From assembly GCF_000526775.1 (NCBI RefSeq), contig NZ_JAGS01000001.1, positions 868,001 through 932,000 of the forward strand: a DNA stretch of 64,000 nucleotides, given 5' to 3'. Position numbers and translations under genes: made by a program. Below, one piece after another: positions 8,950-16,811 of the stretch. The notes below the pieces were generated by a model. That model made no database searches. It was not told where the DNA came from and worked only from the letters and a program-made list of their open reading frames with translations. The DNA comes from Ruminococcus albus AD2013 (GTDB lineage Bacteria > Bacillota > Clostridia > Oscillospirales > Ruminococcaceae). Each line of letters starts with the position of its first letter. The stretch's first letter is position 1.

Positions 8950-9334
8950 CTATATCTGAAAAGTTACCATGTTGTTTAGATATCGAAAAGCAATTTTTGA
9001 TGCATAACAATATAGTATAAAGAAATAACGATTGTACAAAAATGCCGAAATAACGCATAATACCAACGATTGAATTGACCTTTTTGCCAAAAGAATATAA
9101 TAGCGCAATATTTTACTTTACTTTTAAATAAAAAAATGTTATTATTAATATACAAACAAATAATTTATAAATACTAAAATATCAATATCTATTCTGACGC
9201 TTAGGTTCATTTCTGGATTAATTAACATCAAATTGATGATGCGTTTAATTCATTCAAAGAATACTCATTCTAACTCGATTAAATAATTGCCACGCTAATT
9301 TAATTATTATTATTAATGAACTGGAGACTAATAA
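8950..9334 (+). other. AT-rich leader/promoter region of the acyl-carrier cluster
   Basis: 385 bp, very AT-rich compared with the flanking genes and without a convincing ORF on either strand. It contains one weak promoter candidate (9075-9101) and would leave a transcript leader of about 230 nt before the acyltransferase gene. No known riboswitch fold was recognised. This is the only regulatory space visible for the 10-kb operon, which encodes no regulator. Confidence 0.5.
9075..9101 (+). promoter_or_regulatory. Candidate promoter of the acyl-carrier biosynthetic cluster
   Basis: TTGACC (9075-9080) and TATAAT (9096-9101), with a short 15-bp spacer. The hexamers are good but the spacing is poor, so activator help is possible. 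Confidence 0.4.
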
Positions 9335-10231
9335 ATGTTTCAAAAAGTCTTTTTATTTAACGGTATTGGATCAAGCTATGAGAAACTTCTGGCTAAGCTT
9401 CCGCCTGAACTAAATGATAAATATTCATATTATTACGAAATTGCCTGCGCAAGACTGGGTTTGAACAAGGATATCGAAAAAAATCTGGGCTATGACTCAA
9501 AGATCGCTCAGTGGCTTGTTCCGTTTATTTGCGACAGAGTGATCTATGAGCACTTTATCGGCAAAGGAATTACTCCTGATATTGGAATGGGATACAGTTC
9601 CGGCATAGTAAGCGCAAGCGCCTGCTTCAATGCGATACCTCATGAAGCTGCATGGGATATTGTAAAATCTCACCGATCTATGCTGATTGCGCTGGATGAG
9701 GCTCATGAGGAACTTGATACAGGAATAATCGTAGGATTTTCCTATGATGACCTTTCAGAACTGCTGAACAAAGAGTTCTCACCGGATGATCTGGTTATAG
9801 GAAGCGGCAACTCTGCGTTCCACGCTATGATAAGCGGTAAAGCAGGAGCAGTTGAAAAGGCTGTGGAACTTTGCATAAAAGAGGGTGCGCTGAAAGCTTT
9901 CCGTCTGAATACGGGAACAGCTTTCCATCATTCCATAATGAAGAAATATTCGCTGGAATACATTGCTTACTGTGATGATCTGAAATACAATGCTCCTGAG
10001 TACCCGATGATGTCTGTTTTCGATTTCTCTGTTCTCACTACAGCAGAACAGGTTGCCCGTGAAAATCAGCTTAATGTATATACTCAGATGCGCTGGGATC
10101 TCGCTCTGAAAGAACTGGAACAGCTTGGAGCAACAGAGTTTTTCGACATAAGCACCAACGGTTCACTCAGTAAACTATCAAGGGTGGGAAGAAAGTGTAA
10201 AATCTACACTTTTGATGACATATTTTCTTAG
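9335..10231 (+). CDS. Discrete FabD-like acyltransferase (trans-AT)
   Basis: 298 aa, the size of malonyl-CoA:ACP transacylases. The nucleophile elbow GYSSG (86-90, Ser88), an Arg at 114 in KSHRSM and the catalytic His in AFHHSIM (about 198-199) are present. The N-terminal GQGSQ oxyanion motif of FabD is replaced by NGIGSSY (10-15), so the usual Gln is absent and substrate choice may differ. It probably loads acyl units onto the two ACPs of this operon. GGAGA lies upstream of ATG 9335. It is separated from the ACP gene by 176 bp holding a hairpin. Confidence 0.8.
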   Translation: MFQKVFLFNGIGSSYEKLLAKLPPELNDKYSYYYEIACARLGLNKDIEKNLGYDSKIAQWLVPFICDRVIYEHFIGKGITPDIGMGYSSGIVSASACFNAIPHEAAWDIVKSHRSMLIALDEAHEELDTGIIVGFSYDDLSELLNKEFSPDDLVIGSGNSAFHAMISGKAGAVEKAVELCIKEGALKAFRLNTGTAFHHSIMKKYSLEYIAYCDDLKYNAPEYPMMSVFDFSVLTTAEQVARENQLNVYTQMRWDLALKELEQLGATEFFDISTNGSLSKLSRVGRKCKIYTFDDIFS

Positions 10232-10328
10232 GTGAAACCTGGTTCGCTTGTAATTATAATCAGGTGTGTTAAAATTTTATCAATATGACATTGCAATAAT
10301 ACTCGGTGAGCAGAAGCTGCCGGGTGTG

Positions 10329-10367
10329 GCTTTCAGTTTTCAGCGGAAAGCTTTGAAAGCTGAAAGC
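10329..10367 (+). repeat. 13-bp inverted repeat between acyltransferase and ACP genes
   Basis: GCTTTCAGTTTTC (10329-10341) pairs with GAAAGCTGAAAGC (10355-10367), with 12 of 13 positions plus one G-U, around a 13-nt loop. No U-run follows, so it is more likely an RNA processing or stability element than a terminator. It could raise ACP output relative to the acyltransferase. Confidence 0.55.
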
Positions 10368-10407
10368 TGTATCCAACAGCTAATACACAGTTTTGGAGGT
10401 AAACATA

Positions 10408-10710
10408 ATGAGAGAAATTACAAACGAGATCAAAGCTGAGATCAAGGACATGATATTTGATTATTATGCTGAGGAATGCGAAGTTGACAAGGCTTCGATC
10501 AATGATAATACCAATCTTCAGGACGATTTGGAGAGCGATTCGCTGATGCTTGTCGAACTTATCGAAATGACAGCGGATAAGTTCGACCTGGACATCAAGT
10601 TACAGAGCATTGGAAAATATATGCTGAAAACACCTATGAATACCATGAGCGACGTTATCGATATGTTCTGCAAGGTATACCAGTTCGGTAACGATATCGT
10701 TGAGCAGTAA
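10408..10710 (+). CDS. Acyl carrier protein 1
   Basis: 100 aa. The phosphopantetheine site is LESDSLMLVEL with Ser45, followed by a helix resembling ACP helix II/III. It is longer and less acidic than housekeeping AcpP and has a C-terminal extension. GGAGGT sits 7 nt before ATG 10408, which rules out the in-frame TTG at 10393. It is likely one of two carriers for this pathway. Confidence 0.85.
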   Translation: MREITNEIKAEIKDMIFDYYAEECEVDKASINDNTNLQDDLESDSLMLVELIEMTADKFDLDIKLQSIGKYMLKTPMNTMSDVIDMFCKVYQFGNDIVEQ

Positions 10711-10721
10711 GAGGATAAACG

Positions 10722-11438
10722 GTGAATTCAGTTTTATCAGAGATTCATTCCGAAGGCAGCATTGCAGTACTTACCATTGAAAATGGCGCGAAGAACCTTA
10801 TATCCGAGCCTGAATTCATCGAGCGTGAGATACTTCTTGAATGGCTGGAGGAAAATCCGCAGACTAAGGCGCTTGTCATCACAGGAAAGGGCAGACATTT
10901 TTCCCACGGTGCTGATGTTTCGCTTTTTGATGCGGATAAAGTTAGAAATATTTCCGAAAAACTTAAAAAGGGCAGGGAACTGCTGAACACCATCGAGCGC
11001 CTGCCGATAGTAACTGTGGCTGCTGTTAATGGTGGCTGCTTCGGCGGCGGACTTGAAATTGCCATGAGTTGCAGGTTCCGTATCGCATCAGCTAAAGCAC
11101 GACTTGGACTTACCGAGGTCATGCATGGAGTAGTTCCCGGTATGGGAGGAATTGAGCGGCTTTCACGGATAATAGGGACGGAAAAGGCTTTGCAAATGAT
11201 ACTCCAAGGGGAAATGCTCTCTGCCGATAAGGCACTCTCTATCGGACTTGTCACAAAAGTTACCGAGGAAAAGGATGCACTTCCCGAGGCGATGAGATTT
11301 GCTGAGGACATAGTCTCGTCTGTGAGTGTCACCCAGATAAATGCGGTAATAAATACAATGAATCGATCTTTTGACGGTGAACCTGACCCTTCATTCGGAG
11401 CATTTGAAGCGGCGCTGGAGGAGGCATTCAGAAAATGA
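10722..11438 (+). CDS. Crotonase-fold enoyl hydratase/isomerase 1
   Basis: 238 aa crotonase. The oxyanion-hole segments HFSHGAD (59-65) and GGCFGGGLE (104-112) are intact, and both acid-base glutamates of classic hydratases are kept (Glu112 and Glu132). It should hydrate, dehydrate or isomerise an enoyl thioester, presumably ACP-bound here. GTG start, chosen because GAGGA lies 6 nt upstream. It overlaps the thioesterase gene by 4 bp. Confidence 0.88.
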   Translation: MNSVLSEIHSEGSIAVLTIENGAKNLISEPEFIEREILLEWLEENPQTKALVITGKGRHFSHGADVSLFDADKVRNISEKLKKGRELLNTIERLPIVTVAAVNGGCFGGGLEIAMSCRFRIASAKARLGLTEVMHGVVPGMGGIERLSRIIGTEKALQMILQGEMLSADKALSIGLVTKVTEEKDALPEAMRFAEDIVSSVSVTQINAVINTMNRSFDGEPDPSFGAFEAALEEAFRK

Positions 11439-11851
11439 GAAAATGTGTGTACGACCTGATAGTCAGGGGCTATGAGCTTGACTCTTTCGGTCATGTTAAC
11501 AATGCTGTATACTTGCAGTACGCAGAAGCCGCACTCTGGAACTTTTTCAGAATAAACAAACTCATGGAATATACTCTTGACAGGGGAATATTCCCTGTGG
11601 TTATGGAGAGTTCACAGAGGTATATCCACGAACTGAAACTGCTGGACGAGGTTCGTATCGAGTCCGAGTTCACAGCTAAGGGCGGAATGATGATCTGCAA
11701 ACACAAAATAATTAACAACGCTACGGGCGTTTTATCATGTAAAATAAAAAGCATAATAGTTTTCGTAAATAATGAGCGAGTGATCCACAATATCCCAGAT
11801 GAGGTCAACGAGATATTAGGGTGTGAGACAGATGAATATCTTAATAAATGA
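11435..11851 (+). CDS. Hotdog-fold acyl thioesterase (4HBT-like)
   Basis: 138 aa. The motif LDSFGHVNNAVYLQYAE (15-31) carries the Asp/His/Asn signature of 4-hydroxybenzoyl-CoA-type thioesterases (Asp16, His20). It could release the finished acid or proof-read mis-loaded acyl chains. Translation is coupled to the preceding crotonase (ATGA overlap), and its end overlaps the next gene by 20 bp. Confidence 0.85.
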   Translation: MRKCVYDLIVRGYELDSFGHVNNAVYLQYAEAALWNFFRINKLMEYTLDRGIFPVVMESSQRYIHELKLLDEVRIESEFTAKGGMMICKHKIINNATGVLSCKIKSIIVFVNNERVIHNIPDEVNEILGCETDEYLNK

Positions 11852-12251
11852 ATTATATACAGAAATTTGCAAAGTTGATATGCTCTCAGATATTATCTGT
11901 GCAGAACTAGGTGACCCATGCCTGCTAATTGTCCACGATAATGGCAGTATGCAGGCAGGGGACGAAGCAAAGGTGCGCAGTTTCTTTGCTGATCTCCCGT
12001 ATATCTCAGCACTTGCTTCTGATAGGCCTGATGCAGATATCGCAGAGTACTTCGACATAGTGATTCCTGCTGATAATGCTGATAAATACGCAGAAAATCT
12101 GTTCAAGGACAAGACTGCATTTCAGATCAGGGAGATCACAAACTGTTTCGTTACAGCAAGGAACGGCAGTACAAATGATGTTCTTGATGCTGAATCAAGG
12201 TCATTTTATCGGCTTATCGCATTGATTGCAGGAGGTGAGCTTGATGAGTGA
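11832..12251 (+). CDS. Small unrecognised protein, possibly a degenerate crotonase
   Basis: 139 aa from ATG 11832, which has AGGG about 9 nt upstream; GTG 11823 is an alternative. No clear family. Reading against its neighbours, an N-terminal CLLIVHDNGSMQAGDE, a middle LPYISALA and FDIVIP, and a C-terminal DAESRSFYRLI sit where crotonases have their strand, core and terminal helix. The GGG oxyanion loop and both catalytic glutamates are missing. I infer a catalytically dead crotonase relic or partner subunit; this is weak. It overlaps both neighbours, so expression is coupled. Confidence 0.65.
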   Translation: MNILINELYTEICKVDMLSDIICAELGDPCLLIVHDNGSMQAGDEAKVRSFFADLPYISALASDRPDADIAEYFDIVIPADNADKYAENLFKDKTAFQIREITNCFVTARNGSTNDVLDAESRSFYRLIALIAGGELDE

Positions 12252-12936
12252 TATCCTGCTTAATAATGAAAACGGAATACTCACCGTTGTGATGGATGCA
12301 CCGAAAAATAACCTTATGACTACTCAGTTTCACGAGGATTATGAGTCTGTCATGGAAAAAGTACAAGTTATAGCAGATCGTGAAAGTGTCAGAGGAATGA
12401 TAATACGCGGCAGCGGAAGAAATTTCTGTGTCGGTGCAGATGTTGACGCGCTTAAGAAGCGTACTGCTAATGAGTTATACGACGATTCTACTGGGAAACT
12501 CCCAGAAAGCCACATCGCTCAGAAGCGTCACTTCACATTTCTGCGTGACCTGCCGTTTCCCGTGGTAAGCGTAGTTACGGGCTTTTGTATCGGCTCAGGC
12601 AGCGAGATCGCACTGAACTGTCACTACAGGATAGTTGAGAAAGGTGCAAGGATAGGTCAGCCTGAGTCAACTTTCGGCATACTTCCCGGACTTGGAGGAA
12701 TTGCCAGGACTATCGAGCTTTGCGGTATGAAGAATGCCTATGAGCTTGTTATGACAGGCAGACTATTTCCCTCTGAGGAGGCTTGTGAACTAGGCTGGGG
12801 AGATATTCTCACAGAAAAAAAGCGTGGTCTTGCCGAGGCGTATTCGCTGATAGATTTTATCTCGGATAAATGCGGTGATTTTTCACCTGCGAATTACCGT
12901 AGATATATAGAACTATATAAGAACAGGGGAGACTGA
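12244..12936 (+). CDS. Crotonase-fold enoyl hydratase/isomerase 2
   Basis: 230 aa from ATG 12244, set by AGGAGGT 7-8 nt upstream. The oxyanion segments NFCVGAD (60-66) and CIGSGSE (115-121) and the glutamates Glu121 and Glu141 are retained, so it should be active. It is only distantly similar to the first crotonase of the operon, suggesting a separate step such as isomerisation or decarboxylation versus hydration. It ends 1 bp before the dehydrogenase gene. Confidence 0.87.
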   Translation: MSDILLNNENGILTVVMDAPKNNLMTTQFHEDYESVMEKVQVIADRESVRGMIIRGSGRNFCVGADVDALKKRTANELYDDSTGKLPESHIAQKRHFTFLRDLPFPVVSVVTGFCIGSGSEIALNCHYRIVEKGARIGQPESTFGILPGLGGIARTIELCGMKNAYELVMTGRLFPSEEACELGWGDILTEKKRGLAEAYSLIDFISDKCGDFSPANYRRYIELYKNRGD

Positions 12937-12937
12937 T

Positions 12938-14056
12938 ATGAAAATCGGAATTGCAGGGTACGGAAAAATGGGAAAGGACATTTTTTCCTTACTTTTTGAT
13001 AACCTGAATAATGCTGAATTTACAGTACTTGTCCGCTCCTGCCCAGAAGAACATACCACTGCTGTGATGAAGACTCTTGACAAGCAGCTTCGACGAAAAA
13101 AGCTGACAGACGAAGAATACGAAGCTAAGAAAGCAGCATTTAAATTCACTTTTGATACCGCTGAACTAGATGGCTGTGATGCTGTGATCGAGACTATTTC
13201 TGAAAACCTTGAGGCTAAGAACTCTCTTTTCAGAAATATTGCGGATAAAGTATCGGATAATTGCCTTCTTTTGACGAACACTTCCTCTTTGAATATAAAA
13301 AAGGTGTTCGAGGGTGTTTCAAACCCTCAGCGTTGTTTGGGTATGCATTTTTTCTACCCGGTCAAGCTGACAGAATTTGTAGAACTTAACCTCATGGATA
13401 ATACTTCCGGTGAAGCAATTCGTTTGGCTGAAAGCCTTGTGAAAGAATTCGGACGCAAGAGTATCTGCTTTTACGGGGTTTATCATGTGTATCTTAACCA
13501 GATTCTTTCTGCAATGATTTCGCACGGAATATACCTTTGTGAGTATTTTCACACTTCCGTTCCTGCACTTTCAGCTTCTTTGGAAAAGATGTACTCCGTT
13601 GCAGGTGTATTTGATATTCTCGACAGTATCGGGCTTGGACTTATGGCCGATAATCAGTCAAATTTCAGCCTGAAACGCAATAAGCAGCTTCTTGGATATG
13701 GCTGTGAGAGGATGAACCAATGGCGAAGTCAGGGATGCGCTGATAGTCCCCATAGTTTCCTTGATTTTATCAGAATTCAGGAACAGGGTAATACTGAAGA
13801 CTGCGATGATGCACCGATTTATATGGCTGCATTTATCCTTGCTGAAACTTCTTTCGCACTTGAAGAAGTCGGTATCAAGCCTGATGTTTTCCTCGAAGCC
13901 GTAAGCTGCACTCTGGGCACTGTCGATACTCTGCCTGAAATGTACAGAAAATACGGTGCTGAAAGACTTAAATCTGCACTTGATAAACTCTATGAAACGT
14001 CAGGTTTTGCATCTTACAGATATGATCCTGATCTATTGGAAAAATTCTATTCGTGA
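12938..14056 (+). CDS. 3-hydroxyacyl-CoA dehydrogenase-like oxidoreductase
   Basis: 372 aa, about 90 longer than Hbd. The N-terminal NAD(P) domain has GYGKMG (7-12), then NTSSL (114-118), MHFFYPVKLTEFVEL (His137, Glu149) and YLNQIL (Asn187). These are the catalytic Ser, His, Glu and Asn of the family. The C-terminal half continues the helical 3HCDH dimer domain. In this operon it is the only visible candidate for beta-keto reduction, or the reverse oxidation, since no KR is present; this is inference. Confidence 0.88.
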   Translation: MKIGIAGYGKMGKDIFSLLFDNLNNAEFTVLVRSCPEEHTTAVMKTLDKQLRRKKLTDEEYEAKKAAFKFTFDTAELDGCDAVIETISENLEAKNSLFRNIADKVSDNCLLLTNTSSLNIKKVFEGVSNPQRCLGMHFFYPVKLTEFVELNLMDNTSGEAIRLAESLVKEFGRKSICFYGVYHVYLNQILSAMISHGIYLCEYFHTSVPALSASLEKMYSVAGVFDILDSIGLGLMADNQSNFSLKRNKQLLGYGCERMNQWRSQGCADSPHSFLDFIRIQEQGNTEDCDDAPIYMAAFILAETSFALEEVGIKPDVFLEAVSCTLGTVDTLPEMYRKYGAERLKSALDKLYETSGFASYRYDPDLLEKFYS

Positions 14057-14092
14057 TCCCGAAGGGGAGAGCAGCAAAAGAGGTATAGTGGA

Positions 14093-15301
14093 ATGAAAAA
14101 AGTAGTTATAACAGGTCTTGGCGCAGTAACAGCACTGGGAAACAATGTTGCGGATTACTGGAATTCGCTGATCGAAGGAAAAAGCGGTATGCGTACTATC
14201 ACTCGTGTATCTGCTGAAAATCATGATACTACAGTTGCAGCAGAGGTTGATGACTCTTTTGAGGAGGTCGTTTCAAAGTACTGGAAAAAACGTATGCTCA
14301 GTGCAACTACCAAAGCCGTAAGAATTGGACTTGTATCTGCAGAAGAAGCTATCGAGGACAGCGGCGCCGATTTTGCTTCACTTGACCGTTCTCGTATAGG
14401 TATTATCTGCGGTCTTGCTGATAACACCTATGAAGGTGCGGAAAAGGAAAACAAGTCCAACATAACGCTGAAAAGTATGCCGAGCGAGCTGCCTGCTATG
14501 ATAGCGATCAAGCACAATATCACCGGACCATCTTTCAATATGAGTACTGCCTGCGCTTCATCAGGATATGCACTGGCTCTGGGAAAGCATCTTATCCAGT
14601 CAGGTCTATGCGATATGATAATAGTTGGCGGACTTTCCTATGTGATGAATGACGCAGTGCTTTACGGATTCAACCAGCTTCTTGCAATGTCAGCAAACCC
14701 CGACCCTAACAAGGCGTGCAGACCTTTCACAAAAAATCGTGACGGTTTCATCATGGGCGAGGGCGGCGGAACAATGATCCTGGAATCTGAGGAGCACGCA
14801 ATATCTAGAAAAGCTAAAGTATACTGTGAACTTGCAGGTGCTTCTATAAGCTGTGAGGCAAACAGCCTTACTGCTCCACAGGCAGATGGTGTGGGTATGT
14901 CATACTCCATGAGATGTGCACTTGAAGATGCAGGCATCGCTCCTGAGAAAGTAGATTACATCAATGCCCACGGAACTTCCACCACCCTCAATGATCTATA
15001 TGAAACTTTGGCGATAAAACAGGTTTTCGGAGATAAAGCCTATGATATTCCTGTTTCTTCCATAAAGGCTGCTATCGGTCACACGCTATCCGCCTGCGGC
15101 GTACTTGAGGGTATCGCCTGCGTAAAGGCTATCGAAACAGGCGTACTTCCGCCTACAGTCCATTTTGATGAACCTGATCCGCAGCTTGACCTGAACTATA
15201 TACCCAATACCGCACAGAAAAAGGATATCAACGTTGCCGTATCAAATTCATTTGGCTTCGGCGGTCATGATGCGACACTCGTTTTCAGAAAATACAACTG
15301 A
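14093..15301 (+). CDS. Beta-ketoacyl-ACP synthase (FabF/KS-II type)
   Basis: 402 aa ketosynthase with an intact Cys-His-His triad: STACASSG (Cys154), NAHGTSTTLND (His293) and AAIGHTLSACG (His330). It is a condensing enzyme, not a decarboxylase variant with Ser. No chain-length factor partner is encoded nearby, so it is probably a homodimer working alone or iteratively on the ACPs. A 36-bp gap from the dehydrogenase carries a ribosome site. It sits mid-operon. Confidence 0.93.
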   Translation: MKKVVITGLGAVTALGNNVADYWNSLIEGKSGMRTITRVSAENHDTTVAAEVDDSFEEVVSKYWKKRMLSATTKAVRIGLVSAEEAIEDSGADFASLDRSRIGIICGLADNTYEGAEKENKSNITLKSMPSELPAMIAIKHNITGPSFNMSTACASSGYALALGKHLIQSGLCDMIIVGGLSYVMNDAVLYGFNQLLAMSANPDPNKACRPFTKNRDGFIMGEGGGTMILESEEHAISRKAKVYCELAGASISCEANSLTAPQADGVGMSYSMRCALEDAGIAPEKVDYINAHGTSTTLNDLYETLAIKQVFGDKAYDIPVSSIKAAIGHTLSACGVLEGIACVKAIETGVLPPTVHFDEPDPQLDLNYIPNTAQKKDINVAVSNSFGFGGHDATLVFRKYN

Positions 15302-15317
15302 GAGAGGACAGTATACA

Positions 15318-15671
15318 ATGCCTATCGCACAGATGAAAACAAACTTAAAAATGAACGATGTTTCTAAAAAGGAATTTCTGGATGATATTGCAGGGGAAAT
15401 GGCAAAACTTCTGAAAAAGCCTATCCCTGCTGTAATGGTCATGCTGGACAACTGTTTTATGGACATGAACAGATCCGAGGATACCGTATTTTTTTCGGAA
15501 TTCCGCTACGTTATGCCACAGGAATTTGACGGCGATAAGAGTGGATTTATGAAACAGTTTGCGGATACTATGCTGGCAGTTATCCAAAAACACACAAAAG
15601 TTGATCCCTACCGCATATATATGCAGTTTACTGAAATGGACAGACAGAGCGCGTGGCACTATACAGAATAA
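15318..15671 (+). CDS. MIF/tautomerase-superfamily protein
   Basis: 117 aa from ATG 15318. The mature N terminus would be Pro (MPIAQMKTNL), the catalytic base of the tautomerase superfamily. Length, a mid KPIPAVMVML strand and a C-terminal PYRIYMQFTEMD line up with the 115-aa MIF/phenylpyruvate tautomerase family. It could enolise or tautomerise a polyketone intermediate, or direct its cyclisation. Earlier in-frame starts overlap the ketosynthase gene; GAGAGGA lies upstream of 15318. The assignment rests on pattern reading only. Confidence 0.7.
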   Translation: MPIAQMKTNLKMNDVSKKEFLDDIAGEMAKLLKKPIPAVMVMLDNCFMDMNRSEDTVFFSEFRYVMPQEFDGDKSGFMKQFADTMLAVIQKHTKVDPYRIYMQFTEMDRQSAWHYTE

Positions 15672-15686
15672 GAAAGGAATGATACT

Positions 15687-16811
15687 ATGAAATGGTCGAT
15701 CAGAGAACTTCTTAACCCGGTGGTTACAAGATCAATGCTTTACGGAAGCGATCCTTTTGACACTGAGTACGTTCTGAAACGAGTGGACGAGATAAACGTT
15801 ATGAGCGGTAAGAAGATTCAGGCAGTATGGCTTGGCGAATGGGGCAAGAAGATCGCTCACTACGCAGAACTTCGTGATCAGAATGAGGCTAAGGGAAACC
15901 GCATCTCCGCAAGAGCATACGCCAAAATGGTCGCCCAGTGCTGGTATGCCTGCTATATGGTCAATATCCAGGACTTAGAGCAGAAGGTCTCCATATATAA
16001 TAATCTTGCCGAAAGCTACAGAAAGTATACTGAACTTTGCGATAACAAAATAGAGTATATTGAGATAGATACTGCTTTCGGCAAGCTTCCTGCGTATATC
16101 CACTACCCCGATGACGGCAGTAAGGAAAGCTATCCCATTGCCATTACATATTCCGGTATCGGAAGCTGCAAGGAGGAACTTGATATGCTGGCTATGCCCC
16201 TTAATGAGCGTGGCGTAGCAGTTATCACACCCGATATGCCCGGTACCGGCGGCGCTGTTATCTGGAATAACGTTAAGTGCGGAGGTGACGAGCTGGAAGC
16301 AGCTTTTGAGAGTATTTACAAGTTCATCGACAGCCGCAGTGAGCTGGACAGCAGCCGAATAGCTAACTTCGGTCTGTGCATGGGCGGCGGTTATGCTATC
16401 AGAGCAACTGTAAAAAATCCCGCTGTAAAATGCTGCGCAGCATTGTTCCCGCTTATGATATGCTACTGCAAGGTCGATTCTGTTCCGATATGGATGAAGA
16501 AAGGCAAGTGGACTTCCTGCCAGACAAATGACGACTACATGGAAACAATGAACATTCTTTCCGAGGGTACACTAAGCTCCGATTTCTTACTTGTTCACAG
16601 CGACTACGATAACTGGATGACCCATGAGGCTAATGATATCCTTTACAGCAAGGCTAAAGGTTATAAGGAGAGACTTGAGGTCACCGAAAGACCTGCCTAT
16701 GTTTCCGAAGAAACAATCATGCACGCAATGCCTGTAGGTGAGCAGTTCCATTGGGTAAAACATATCACCGCTGATTTCATTGCACAAAGACTTACAGGAG
16801 AAACCAGATGA
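15687..16811 (+). CDS. Alpha/beta hydrolase with a cysteine nucleophile
   Basis: 374 aa. An N-terminal helical region (about 1-120) precedes an alpha/beta-hydrolase core resembling FrsA/dienelactone-hydrolase-like proteins. The nucleophile elbow is FGLCMGGG (228-235), giving Cys231 instead of Ser. LVHSDYDN (acid region) and QFHWVKH (His) complete the triad. A Cys nucleophile recalls dienelactone hydrolase and suggests acyl transfer, lactone or C-C chemistry on the pathway product. The stop overlaps the ligase start (ATGA). Confidence 0.8.
   Translation: MKWSIRELLNPVVTRSMLYGSDPFDTEYVLKRVDEINVMSGKKIQAVWLGEWGKKIAHYAELRDQNEAKGNRISARAYAKMVAQCWYACYMVNIQDLEQKVSIYNNLAESYRKYTELCDNKIEYIEIDTAFGKLPAYIHYPDDGSKESYPIAITYSGIGSCKEELDMLAMPLNERGVAVITPDMPGTGGAVIWNNVKCGGDELEAAFESIYKFIDSRSELDSSRIANFGLCMGGGYAIRATVKNPAVKCCAALFPLMICYCKVDSVPIWMKKGKWTSCQTNDDYMETMNILSEGTLSSDFLLVHSDYDNWMTHEANDILYSKAKGYKERLEVTERPAYVSEETIMHAMPVGEQFHWVKHITADFIAQRLTGETR

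Noticed and set aside
10745..11494. 249-codon open frame on the minus strand opposite crotonase 1
   Set aside because: Ser/Ile-rich composition typical of an antisense shadow; the plus-strand gene has intact catalytic motifs and operon coupling.
14093..15301. Chain-length factor or type II KS-CLF pair
   Set aside because: Only one KS is encoded and it has the full Cys-His-His triad.
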